A DNA stretch of 6,883 bases. Source: Nitrososphaerota archaeon (GTDB taxonomy: Archaea > Thermoproteota > Nitrososphaeria > Nitrososphaerales > Gagatemarchaeaceae). Under the pieces are notes generated by a model. The model had not been told where the DNA came from and did no database searches. It was given only the letters and a program-made list of their open reading frames with translations. Shown piece after piece: positions 1 to 5,311 of this stretch. The stretch's first letter is position 1. Every line of letters starts with the position of its first letter. The stretch is taken from the NCBI GenBank assembly GCA_005877225.1, contig VBPK01000158.1, forward strand, positions 1 through 6,883, read 5' to 3'. The position numbers and the translations under genes were made by a program.

Positions 1-326
1 TTGTATCTGAGAATTTTTGCGTAATATGCTGTGGCCATTATCACAAGAACGGTCGTTGTAAACACAGGAGCACCTAGCGCAGCATCCAGAGAGACTGCTG
101 GGGTAGCCGCGAGAACGAGGAATGTCCCCCAGACGAGCGTCCTGTTCCTCCGACTTCGACTCACTTCTCTCGCAATGGCGTCTGAGTCTGTCGTCGTCGT
201 CGCGTTAGCCAAGCCCGAGAGCATCTTTATTCTCACTATGCACTCATCGGCAAGGAAGTAGTCCCAGTACCCTGTTCCGTAGGCCTTTAGTGGACCTCTC
301 ACAGTTGCGGAGAGCGTCAATGGCAT
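1..326 (-). CDS. Partial membrane protein of unknown function (N-terminal part)
   Basis: Reading the minus strand from an ATG at 326 gives an uninterrupted frame of 108 codons that leaves the window at base 1, so the C-terminus is missing. The product starts MPLTLSATVRGPLKAYG, has an aromatic stretch (GTGYWDYFLADECIVRIK, about residues 17-34), a Thr/Asp/Arg-rich hydrophilic segment (residues 41-62), then two hydrophobic stretches that look like membrane helices (about 63-79 and 86-104). The start lies 6 nt after the DUF1294 stop codon on the same strand, so the two genes are probably co-transcribed and perhaps translationally coupled. In-frame GTG (302, 236) and ATG (224) codons are alternative starts; the shortest would lose the aromatic segment. 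I do not recognise the family. That it is a real gene rests on the operon-like spacing, the lack of stops and the protein-like composition. Confidence 0.6.
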   Translation of the reverse strand, partial: MPLTLSATVRGPLKAYGTGYWDYFLADECIVRIKMLSGLANATTTTDSDAIAREVSRSRRNRTLVWGTFLVLAATPAVSLDAALGAPVFTTTVLVIMATAYYAKILRY

Positions 327-332
327 CCACTC

Positions 333-656
333 TCAACGAGGAGTGATGCTTGAAAGGAAACACCCCAGGAAGCCGATTCTGGAGAGGAGAAAGAACCAGA
401 GTGTGGTGATTCCATAGACCACGAGCAGAAAGCTCAATTTGGACGATTTGTGGTGAAAGAGCACGCTGGCCAAAACCACGCCCCAGAACCCGCCGACCAG
501 CGCCATGGTGAAGAGCCTCTTCTCGCTTATTCTCCACTCGCCATATATCGCCCTGGACTTGTCGATGCCCATCGCGAAGAAGCCGATTACGCCGGTCAGA
601 AGGAGCCAGATTCCAAGTGCCTCCAATGGAAGGTTGCTGGAGATGCACTCGAACAT
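333..656 (-). CDS. DUF1294 family small integral membrane protein
   Basis: The protein carries the recognisable DUF1294 pattern. After a first hydrophobic helix come GFFAMGIDKSRA, then WRISEK, a second helix containing the LVGG pair, the HHK triplet and a third hydrophobic helix (VVYGITTLWFFLL). These correspond to the family's conserved DK, WRI.E, GG and HK positions. Three membrane spans are expected, with the DK/WRISE loop on one side. The biochemical role of the family is not known. The frame opens further upstream, at an ATG at 713 (126 residues). I prefer the ATG at 656 (107 residues) because an AT-rich TATA-like element (676-684) sits about 24 bp upstream of it, fitting a leaderless transcript, and because the 19 extra residues lie outside the family's conserved part. 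The next gene starts 6 nt downstream. Confidence 0.83.
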   Translation of the reverse strand: MFECISSNLPLEALGIWLLLTGVIGFFAMGIDKSRAIYGEWRISEKRLFTMALVGGFWGVVLASVLFHHKSSKLSFLLVVYGITTLWFFLLSRIGFLGCFLSSITPR

Positions 657-675
657 GATAGAAGAAGTTAAAGAA

Positions 676-684
676 CTAATTAAG
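676..684 (-). promoter_or_regulatory. TATA-like element of the DUF1294 operon
   Basis: On the minus strand this reads CTTAATTAG, close to the archaeal box A consensus. Its centre is about 24 bp upstream of the ATG at 656, where transcription would begin at or near that codon and give a leaderless mRNA. It would lie inside the coding region if the longer start at 713 were used, so it also bears on start choice. Pattern reading only. Confidence 0.4.
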
Positions 685-760
685 CACAAACGTTTCCCAT
701 ACCCAGGGTTCATTCTCCCCGTTGGGCTACCATCCGCGCGTTAGATGATACGAGCGGACG

Positions 761-790
761 GGTTGATAAACAACCTCGCCTCGCCGAGGC
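761..790. other. Two adjacent perfect short hairpins
   Basis: GGTTG-ATAAA-CAACC (761-775) is followed two bases later by GCCTC-GCC-GAGGC (778-790). Each has a perfect 5-bp stem with a loop of 5 or 3 nt. They lie between the divergent DUF1294 and GHKL units. No T-run follows on either strand, so a classical terminator is not supported. The ATAAA loop also overlaps a weak plus-strand TATA-like string (763-771). They could be a protein-binding site, an RNA element in a leader, or chance. Confidence 0.3.
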
Positions 791-1045
791 TTGGTGAGAC
801 ACAGTGATGATACAGATTCAGACTCCACAAACGGTAAATCCAGAAAGGATGAAATTGCTTCGATTTCGTTGCAAAAATCGGGCATCTGGCCTAGCCTGGG
901 CACTCCAGCGGCCATAGTAGCCAGGACTCTCGTTCGGTCCTCGCCAGCCGTCGTCGTTCAACTCGAAAGCAGACGAGAAAATGAACCCGCTATTCTCGTG
1001 AAAGACCCAGTAGGGCAACATCCTTCCGATTTCGAGGAAACCTGA
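791..1045 (+). CDS. Weak candidate small ORF ahead of the GHKL gene (84 aa)
   Basis: A TTG-initiated frame (GTG three bases later) ends with TGA two bases before the ATG of the GHKL ATPase, the tight spacing expected of an operon. A GATAAA-containing string about 25 bp upstream could act as TATA box for a leaderless transcript. The product is hydrophilic, with an Asp/Ser-rich start and a charged end (SRRENEPAILVKDPVG), and matches no family I know. Codon third positions are mixed rather than clearly G/C-biased as in the neighbour, and the opposite strand of the same interval reads at least as protein-like. It may therefore be non-coding sequence that happens to stay open. Confidence 0.25.
   Translation: MVRHSDDTDSDSTNGKSRKDEIASISLQKSGIWPSLGTPAAIVARTLVRSSPAVVVQLESRRENEPAILVKDPVGQHPSDFEET
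1034..1037 (+). promoter_or_regulatory. Possible ribosome binding site of the GHKL gene
   Basis: GAGG lies 10 nt ahead of the ATG at 1048 and can pair with the anti-Shine-Dalgarno CCUC at the 3' end of archaeal 16S rRNA. It favours this ATG as the start of the ATPase. Confidence 0.35.
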
Positions 1046-1047
1046 AG

Positions 1048-2463
1048 ATGCCCCAGCCACTGAGAGTGAACCTCCTTCACGCCCTGGAGAACTTCCTCGA
1101 TGCGTATCCATGCTCTCCCCCTGAAGTGGCGCTCATCGAAGGCATCTCAAATTCAATCGATGTCGACGCGTCGAAGATCGAAATCTCCCTCGATAACAAA
1201 AAACGAGAGTTCTCCCTCTTGGACAACGGAGGAGGGATGTCGAAGGAGGGCTTCGAGAACTACCACACGGTCGCCCTCTCTTCTAAGAAGAAGGGACAGG
1301 GGATAGGATTCGCCGGGGTCGGGTCGAAGATCTATCTTGCGGCGAGCCCTGAAGCCGAGATAATCACACAGACACGCGGTCCCGATGGGGCCTTCGCCAG
1401 CGTAATCAAGAGGGAGCACATAGATCAAGGGTATGATGATCTGGTTTTCGACGAAATCAAGCCGGAGCTGAAGTCCAAGGGAACCCTGTACCAGGTGAAG
1501 ATGAACCAGCAGGACTTTGAAGAGCTGAAGTCGAACGCGGAGAAGTGGATAATCAAGTGGTTCAACCAGATCCTGATTGGTAAGTCCAAGTCAATTCTCC
1601 TCGAAGGAGAACGTGTGAAGGCCTGGAAACCGAAGGTCAGATCGTCTGAGAAGATAGAATTCGAAGTCAAGGGAGCCAATTTCGAAGTCGAGGTGATTAT
1701 CACCAAAGAGAAGCTCGAGTCAGACCTGGTTGGTCTGAACGCCATTGTGTTCGGGAAGTTCGTGAAGAAATATGACTTTCCCTGGCAGTATCAGCTCAAG
1801 AAGGAAGCGAGGGACACCGTGTATGCCGTCCTGCGCGCCGACCCCCTGAGCGAATACCTCAGTCTCAACAAGCTCGAATTCAAGGCTAATCATCTGGTCC
1901 ACTCGGTCATTGAGAAAGCCCACGCCGGGGTGTACGAGCATCTAAGAAAGAAGGAGATGGTACTCCCGATGGAAGAAGAGCAGGCGGCGCAGATTCGCAC
2001 AAACGCCCTGTCCAACTCCTTCACAAAGCTGCTCTTCTCGGAGGGTTTCAAGAAGTTCAACCCATGGATGAGAGTCGGGGGTGTCGATTCGCTAATCCAG
2101 AAACCTGATGGCATCGAGACAGGCAAGACGCCCTCAGGCGATGGTGCTCTCTCTCAGGGTGACAATCACGGCGAGGAGAAGCCGAAGGACAAGACTATCG
2201 GAATAGCGTTCGTCGACCTACCCGAGAACCCAAAGGAGGGGTGGGTGGACATCGAGCAGAAGGCCATCATCGTGAACCTGGGCCACAAGATGTACCGGAC
2301 GCTGGTCGACCAGGGCGTTAAGGCTGCGCGAAATCTGAACATACTCCGGGTGTTGGTGACGGCAGTCCTCGATTACAAGAAGGAAGAGCTCCCCGACATC
2401 ACGCCGGAGACGATTCTGAACTTACAGTCGGAGATGATCGCTACAACGTGGATGGACACTTGA
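1048..2463 (+). CDS. GHKL (Hsp90/MORC/MutL-like) ATPase
   Basis: This 471-residue cytoplasmic protein has all the ATP-site motifs of the GHKL superfamily near its N-terminus: an N-box with E31 and N35 (EGISNSID), motif I DNGGGMS (59-65), and a Gly-rich lid ending in lysine, GQGIGFAGVGSK (83-94). The GxGxxK-type lid is closer to MORC, MutL and Hsp90 than to histidine kinases, and no kinase H-box or receiver domain is present. Residues 130-300 form a charged alpha/beta region likely to be the transducer. Residues 353-382 are a hydrophilic linker. A C-terminal module (about 383-440) contains GWVDIEQKAIIVNLGHKMYR, resembling a segment seen in other stand-alone bacterial and archaeal GHKL proteins. 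GHKL enzymes typically act as ATP-driven dimer clamps on DNA or proteins; the substrate here is unknown. The end overlaps the next gene by 16 bp, implying coupled expression. Confidence 0.85.
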   Translation: MPQPLRVNLLHALENFLDAYPCSPPEVALIEGISNSIDVDASKIEISLDNKKREFSLLDNGGGMSKEGFENYHTVALSSKKKGQGIGFAGVGSKIYLAASPEAEIITQTRGPDGAFASVIKREHIDQGYDDLVFDEIKPELKSKGTLYQVKMNQQDFEELKSNAEKWIIKWFNQILIGKSKSILLEGERVKAWKPKVRSSEKIEFEVKGANFEVEVIITKEKLESDLVGLNAIVFGKFVKKYDFPWQYQLKKEARDTVYAVLRADPLSEYLSLNKLEFKANHLVHSVIEKAHAGVYEHLRKKEMVLPMEEEQAAQIRTNALSNSFTKLLFSEGFKKFNPWMRVGGVDSLIQKPDGIETGKTPSGDGALSQGDNHGEEKPKDKTIGIAFVDLPENPKEGWVDIEQKAIIVNLGHKMYRTLVDQGVKAARNLNILRVLVTAVLDYKKEELPDITPETILNLQSEMIATTWMDT

Positions 2464-3389
2464 CAAGAGTCCCAGTCAGATTCGCGAAGATAGAGGGTGG
2501 AAACGGCAAGAGCCAGCTAGTCGCTGTAATCCAGGGATCTGACTCGATCTCGATGGCCCTGAACAAAGAGTCCCGGGACGTCGTAAAGGGCATCACCGAG
2601 AAATACAACAAACTGGTTAGATCGCTGTCCGGGAACATCGAGAAGCTCAGGCCGGAGGGTCCCGCAGTCGAAAGACTTGAGGCGAGCAAGCTGCTGGATG
2701 ATTTTGTCAAAGAAACTTCCGACCGATTCGACCTCGTCGCTTTTCCGGAGTCTATCGCACGCGACCTGAATCTGAAGGCACGGCAAAACGAAGCTAACGC
2801 TCTGCTCAGCCTTGCCGACGTTGCCAAGAAACAAGACGGGCTGAGCAAAGGGATAAACTGGCGGACTTTCATATTTGTCCATCCGGCGATTACTAGCGCC
2901 ACGAACTCCCCATCCAACACACTTATCGGAGATTTGACTGACATCATCGATAAGCAGGCAGAGTTGGCCTACCGCGGGAAGAGTCTCGCCGCTGGGTCGG
3001 TTTCCAGGCAGTTGTTCGAACTGGCCTTGAAGCACCGTTTGGAAATCGTTGGCGTCGACGGACACGGAAGGAATCTTCGTGTGGGCGTGGAGCACCGCCA
3101 AAAGGGCTCACCTCTACATCGACCTGCTAGAGTACGACATCAACCTGCTAGCGTTCATCATCGGCCTGCCAGAGTCCATCGGCCCTCTCGAGTACACCAT
3201 CGGCCGGCTAGAGTGCATCATCGGCCTGCCAGAGTCCGAAGGCCCTCTCGAGTACGTCTTCCGCCAGCTAGACTCGAGAGAGACCGACCACACCGAGGTT
3301 CTAGAAGTCCCTTGGTCGCACGACATGCTAGTGGCCGCCAACAGTCACAGGGTGATCATAGGCACCGCGTCGGTAAGTGTAGAAGATAA
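2448..3389 (+). CDS. Unknown protein coupled to the GHKL ATPase, apparently frameshifted
   Basis: Starting at GTG 2448, inside the end of the ATPase gene, the first about 203 residues look like a genuine soluble protein: helical, charged (ESRDVVKGITEKYNKLVRSL), with a hydrophobic core segment INWRTFIFVHPAI (about 136-148) and a helical stretch around SRQLFELALKHRLEIVGVD (186-204). After about 3060 the same frame becomes a repetitive Arg/His/Pro-rich tail (HRPARVHH-type repeats), the signature of reading a repeat in the wrong frame. Meanwhile frame 1 becomes open and protein-like. The simplest explanation is one extra base (or two missing) between 3031, just past a frame-1 stop at 3028-3030, and about 3073. 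It could be a sequencing error, a mutation or a programmed shift. The family is not recognised. The overlap with the GHKL gene suggests the two products work together. Confidence 0.6.
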   Translation: MDGHLTRVPVRFAKIEGGNGKSQLVAVIQGSDSISMALNKESRDVVKGITEKYNKLVRSLSGNIEKLRPEGPAVERLEASKLLDDFVKETSDRFDLVAFPESIARDLNLKARQNEANALLSLADVAKKQDGLSKGINWRTFIFVHPAITSATNSPSNTLIGDLTDIIDKQAELAYRGKSLAAGSVSRQLFELALKHRLEIVGVDGHGRNLRVGVEHRQKGSPLHRPARVRHQPASVHHRPARVHRPSRVHHRPARVHHRPARVRRPSRVRLPPARLERDRPHRGSRSPLVARHASGRQQSQGDHRHRVGKCRR

Positions 3390-3603
3390 TCTATCCAGAG
3401 GTTCGCTTCTCGACCACGGCAAGGCGCGCTTTCAGATCTGCGATATCCTGAATCATGGGTATCTGCTTCTCAAGCGACTCTATCCTAGCGTCCACGCCGT
3501 CGAACCTCGCATCTACAGCGTCGAACCTGTCGTACATGCGCTTCTCCACAGAATCTATCCTTGTGTTGACGGCGTCGAACTTTGCGTTCATCGTCTTCTC
3601 TAG
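3049..3603 (+). CDS. Frame-1 continuation of the GHKL partner (or separate ORF) with 20-residue repeats
   Basis: This frame opens after a stop at 3028-3030 and can start at TTG 3049, but no ribosome site supports independent initiation, so I read it as the displaced C-terminal part of the preceding gene. It begins EGIFVWAWSTAKRAHLYIDL, followed by Leu/Ile-rich repeated units (FIIGLPES..GPLEY..GRLE and CIIGLPES.GPLEY..RQLD, residues 36-75) and a mixed segment (HTEVLEVPWSHDMLVAANSH). Codons over 3052-3390 are G/C-ended with many GNN first positions, as expected of real coding here. The last 210 bases (3391-3603) are antisense to the coiled-coil gene and are probably not selected as this protein, so the original end may have been near 3390. 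No family is recognised. Confidence 0.4.
   Translation: MASTDTEGIFVWAWSTAKRAHLYIDLLEYDINLLAFIIGLPESIGPLEYTIGRLECIIGLPESEGPLEYVFRQLDSRETDHTEVLEVPWSHDMLVAANSHRVIIGTASVSVEDNLSRGSLLDHGKARFQICDILNHGYLLLKRLYPSVHAVEPRIYSVEPVVHALLHRIYPCVDGVELCVHRLL
3154..3273 (+). repeat. Two-copy 60-bp tandem repeat, in frame 1
   Basis: Copies 3154-3213 and 3214-3273 abut exactly and agree at 50 of 60 positions by eye. Each is built from 21+18+21-bp subunits and encodes a 20-residue unit in frame 1 (F/C-IIGLPES..GPLEY....LE/D). A more diverged 21-bp-spaced segment (about 3115-3153, containing two CCTGCTAG motifs) precedes them, so the array probably grew from a 21-bp heptad. The length is a multiple of three, so copy changes keep frame. 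Confidence 0.85.
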
Positions 3604-3714
3604 ATGCCCTACTTCTTCCTTCACTACGGCTCTGACCCTAGATTCGAGTGTTGGAATCAGCAACCTTTCCACCCAACCGGGAACCTTCTCAACCATCTTC
3701 TCGGCGCCTGTCAT
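3391..3714 (-). CDS. Small coiled-coil protein of unknown function (107 aa)
   Basis: From the ATG at 3714 the product has a short N-terminal segment (MTGAEKMVEKVPGWVERLL) followed by a nearly continuous coiled coil from about residue 35 to the end. Heptad-like units are visible: FDAVNTRIDSVEKR, then FDAVDARFDGVDARIESLEK, then IADLKARLAVVEKR, with hydrophobic residues at a and d positions and abundant Asp, Arg and Glu. There is no membrane segment or enzyme motif. Proteins of this style often act as oligomerisation or scaffold elements, but no specific role follows. An in-frame ATG six codons in is an alternative start. It converges with the GHKL partner, and its coding strand lies opposite the last 210 bases of the frame-1 ORF. 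The regular heptads favour this strand as the real coding one. Confidence 0.7.
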   Translation of the reverse strand: MTGAEKMVEKVPGWVERLLIPTLESRVRAVVKEEVGHLEKTMNAKFDAVNTRIDSVEKRMYDRFDAVDARFDGVDARIESLEKQIPMIQDIADLKARLAVVEKRTSG

Positions 3715-3748
3715 CGCTCTAGAATGCTCGCCCCGTATTTACCGTCCT

Positions 3749-3756
3749 TGATTAAT
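3749..3756 (-). promoter_or_regulatory. Possible TATA-like element of the coiled-coil gene
   Basis: The self-complementary string GATTAATC lies about 38 bp upstream of the ATG at 3714, and GGTAAATAC (3734-3742) lies about 24 bp upstream. Either could position transcription close to the start codon. Neither is a strong consensus match. Confidence 0.25.
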
Positions 3757-3767
3757 CACAGAGGAGG

Positions 3768-3787
3768 CCTTCGGATTCATCCGGAGG
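3768..3787. repeat. Inverted repeat / hairpin
   Basis: CCTTCGGAT and ATCCGGAGG are complementary except for one position that could be a G-U pair, separated by TC. The string AGGCCTT overlaps the left arm and recurs at 3789-3795 just after the right arm. There is no T-run, so it is not a standard terminator. It could be an operator or an RNA stem. Confidence 0.4.
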
Positions 3788-3942
3788 TAGGCCTTGAGGA
3801 CAGAAGCCATAGGGCTGCAATGTTTTAGGGCTCATTGCGTCTCCGGGAATCATCAGCGCGTTGGGCGATGGATAGCCGATGGGCTGTGTGTGTCGGACCT
3901 AGGCTGCCGAAGTGCTGCTGTCGGGGTTGTCGGCGCAAGCGA

Positions 3943-3952
3943 GCGTATAAGC
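3943..3952 (+). promoter_or_regulatory. Orphan plus-strand TATA-like box
   Basis: GCGTATAAGC is a good archaeal box A match pointing away from the coiled-coil gene and into the 3' end of the MFS gene. Transcription would begin around 3972. Just downstream lie GGTGGAG (3974-3980) and an ATG at 3988 that opens a 10-codon frame ending with TGA at 4018-4020. It may drive a micropeptide or an antisense RNA, or be chance. Confidence 0.3.
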
Positions 3953-4012
3953 CCATTCAGAATCTGGGGGTAGGGTGGAGCTTCTCGATGTCGCTTGACT
4001 ACCTGGATTCTT

Positions 4013-5209
4013 TCACGTGAACGGAACGAGAACAACTGAGACGACCCCTACGACCGCAGCTCCTATGAAACCCGGAGTTAACGAACCAAACGCACTCGGG
4101 AGGGCAAGCGCCGCTATCAACAAAGGCGCGGCAGCGCCACCGCCAGAAGTTCCTATCCCCCATACCAAAGAGTTCGCGCTGGTGACATCCCCGGGGTACA
4201 GGTACGCCCTCTTGTGGACCATTCCGAGGAGAAGGGGGAACGCGCTGTAGGTAAACAGACCGAAGACAATCACGGAGATCTCTGTGAATATGGCGTTCGG
4301 ACTCAAGACGAAGGCGAGGAGGAAGACCACCGCTCCGAGGTTAGAAAATCCAAGTGCGAATCGATAACCGACCCTCTCCTGTATGAACCCGAACAAGATC
4401 TGCGACCCCGTTCCTGCTCCGAGAGAAAGTGCGTAGATGAAACCAGTCTCCAAGCCGCCGAAGTGGTCGACATTAACCAGATAGAATGGGATGAGGGGGA
4501 GAACTCCTGTGCACAAACCACGCGAGAATGAAACTAAGGTGAGGGGAAGAAGGGGGCGAGCGAGCCTCCATTCAGGAAGCACAGACTTCCATGCACTCCC
4601 CTTCGGTATCCTGGTTGTTGAAGCCTTTTCAAACGTGACTCCATTGAGGATAGCGAACCCTCCGATTCCACCAAGGGCCGCTGCCAAAGCCAGGATGCCA
4701 AGCGAAGGCAGAGTGGTGTAGGTAATCATCAACGTCGCCAAGAAGGGCAAGACCAGACGGCCGACACTCCCGATTGAACCATTCACCCCCATGGCTTTGC
4801 TGAGGTCCGAGGAATCTAACTTCTGGCCGAGGGCCGAGGCGCCGATAGGATGATAGAAGGAGCTCCCCACTCCGATTACGACGCTGAACAGGATCAAGAC
4901 GATTATGAGGGGGGAACCTCCTAGGAAGAGAACTGACACGGCGTAGCCGGCTGTACCGAATGTCAGGAGGAGGACTCCAAGCGTCATCAACCAAGCGAAG
5001 TTTCCGCTCGAATCTGCCTTATTCCCCACATAAGGGCTCACCACAATCGAGATAACGTTCTGAAGAGCGGTGAAGACCGAGACGGTCTGGAGGGAGATGC
5101 CGTAGAGGGCATTGTAAACCGGGTACATCAGGGGAATGACTCCGCTAATCCCATCGTTGACGAAATGCATTATGGAGGTCGATGCGAGGCTCTTCTTTCT
5201 GTCGTCCAA
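4013..5209 (-). CDS. MFS transporter, fosmidomycin-resistance (Fsr)-like
   Basis: This 398-residue hydrophobic protein has the size and roughly twelve hydrophobic segments of a Major Facilitator Superfamily permease. The first helix carries HFVND (15-19) followed by GVIPLMYPVY, a pattern typical of the Fsr-like exporter branch, and FYHPIGAS (118-125) matches that group's conserved F-H-P-G-A segment. A diverged MFS motif A lies after helix 2 (YVGNKADSSGN, 60-70), and a Gly-rich helix 5 (GVNGSIGSVG) resembles the antiporter motif. A central hydrophilic loop (about 192-215) separates the two halves. The expected role is proton-coupled efflux of a small molecule, substrate unknown; it need not be a drug. 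The start is TTG at 5209, with GGAGAG 11 nt upstream (5221-5226). An internal ATG at codon 14 would cut into the conserved first helix. It appears to be a single-gene unit. Confidence 0.85.
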   Translation of the reverse strand: MDDRKKSLASTSIMHFVNDGISGVIPLMYPVYNALYGISLQTVSVFTALQNVISIVVSPYVGNKADSSGNFAWLMTLGVLLLTFGTAGYAVSVLFLGGSPLIIVLILFSVVIGVGSSFYHPIGASALGQKLDSSDLSKAMGVNGSIGSVGRLVLPFLATLMITYTTLPSLGILALAAALGGIGGFAILNGVTFEKASTTRIPKGSAWKSVLPEWRLARPLLPLTLVSFSRGLCTGVLPLIPFYLVNVDHFGGLETGFIYALSLGAGTGSQILFGFIQERVGYRFALGFSNLGAVVFLLAFVLSPNAIFTEISVIVFGLFTYSAFPLLLGMVHKRAYLYPGDVTSANSLVWGIGTSGGGAAAPLLIAALALPSAFGSLTPGFIGAAVVGVVSVVLVPFT

Positions 5210-5251
5210 GTTATGCGAGTCTCTCCAAGATGATTTGGGGCATGGCCTGCC

Positions 5252-5267
5252 TTATGAAAGCATTAAG
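5252..5267 (-). promoter_or_regulatory. Possible promoter of the MFS gene
   Basis: On the minus strand the AT-rich stretch CTTAATGCTTTCATAA lies 43-58 bp upstream of the TTG start. Transcription from it would begin around 5230-5240 and leave a leader of 20-30 nt that includes the GGAGAG element. The match to box A is modest. Confidence 0.25.
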
Positions 5268-5311
5268 TCGCGGTGAGCGCCTAGAACAGAAAGAAGGCTC
5301 CAACTTGGTGA

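Larger units (their letters stand above)
745..1111 (-). pseudogene. Possible degraded gene remnant on the minus strand
   Basis: Two overlapping minus-strand frames read like pieces of one protein. The frame from about 1015 down to 885 gives LPYWVFHENSGFIFSSAF and then DDGWRGPNESPGYYGRW, rich in aromatic and Gly/Asn residues. The frame from about 885 to 730 gives CNEIEAISSFLDLPFVESES and then SLCLTKPRRGEVVYQPV. Joining them needs one frame change near 880-890. Upstream of about 1015 the frame turns Gly/Ser/Arg-rich and runs into the antisense of the GHKL start, so any remnant would be truncated there. No family is recognised. This is composition-based inference and competes with the plus-strand reading of the same interval. 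Confidence 0.2.
3715..4012. other. Intergenic region without a convincing gene
   Basis: About 300 bp separate the start of the coiled-coil gene from the end of the MFS gene. Open frames on both strands read as Arg/Cys/Ser-rich and do not look like proteins. The interval holds the coiled-coil gene's promoter side, a near-perfect inverted repeat (3768-3787), and a plus-strand TATA-like GCGTATAAGC (3943-3952) with a possible micro-ORF. No tRNA or rRNA pattern was seen. Confidence 0.5.

Noticed and set aside
31..261. Plus-strand 76-codon open frame at the left edge
   Set aside because: It is antisense to the partial membrane protein gene (1-326), which has better composition and operon spacing.
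244..648. Minus-strand 134-codon frame overlapping DUF1294
   Set aside because: It is the Arg/His/Leu-rich out-of-frame shadow of the DUF1294 gene and of the following gene's start.
2441..3101. Two long minus-strand frames opposite the GHKL partner
   Set aside because: They mirror a plus-strand gene with better codon pattern and coupling to the ATPase; their composition (Ser/Arg/Leu-rich) is typical of shadows.
3115..3273. CRISPR-like array
   Set aside because: The units abut without unique spacers, are divergent and keep reading frame, so this is a coding tandem repeat.
3114..3341. Minus-strand Ser/Arg/Gly/Met repeat ORF opposite the 60-bp repeat
   Set aside because: Its repeats only reflect the DNA repeat; the composition is unnatural and no start signal is seen.
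3835..4020. Plus-strand 61-codon Cys/Arg-rich frame
   Set aside because: Cysteine and arginine runs come from GC-rich sequence; no family resemblance, and the TATA-like box lies inside it rather than ahead of it.
4629..4994. Minus-strand 121-codon frame within the MFS gene
   Set aside because: It is an out-of-frame shadow of the transporter, rich in Arg/Pro/Ser and lacking hydrophobic helices.
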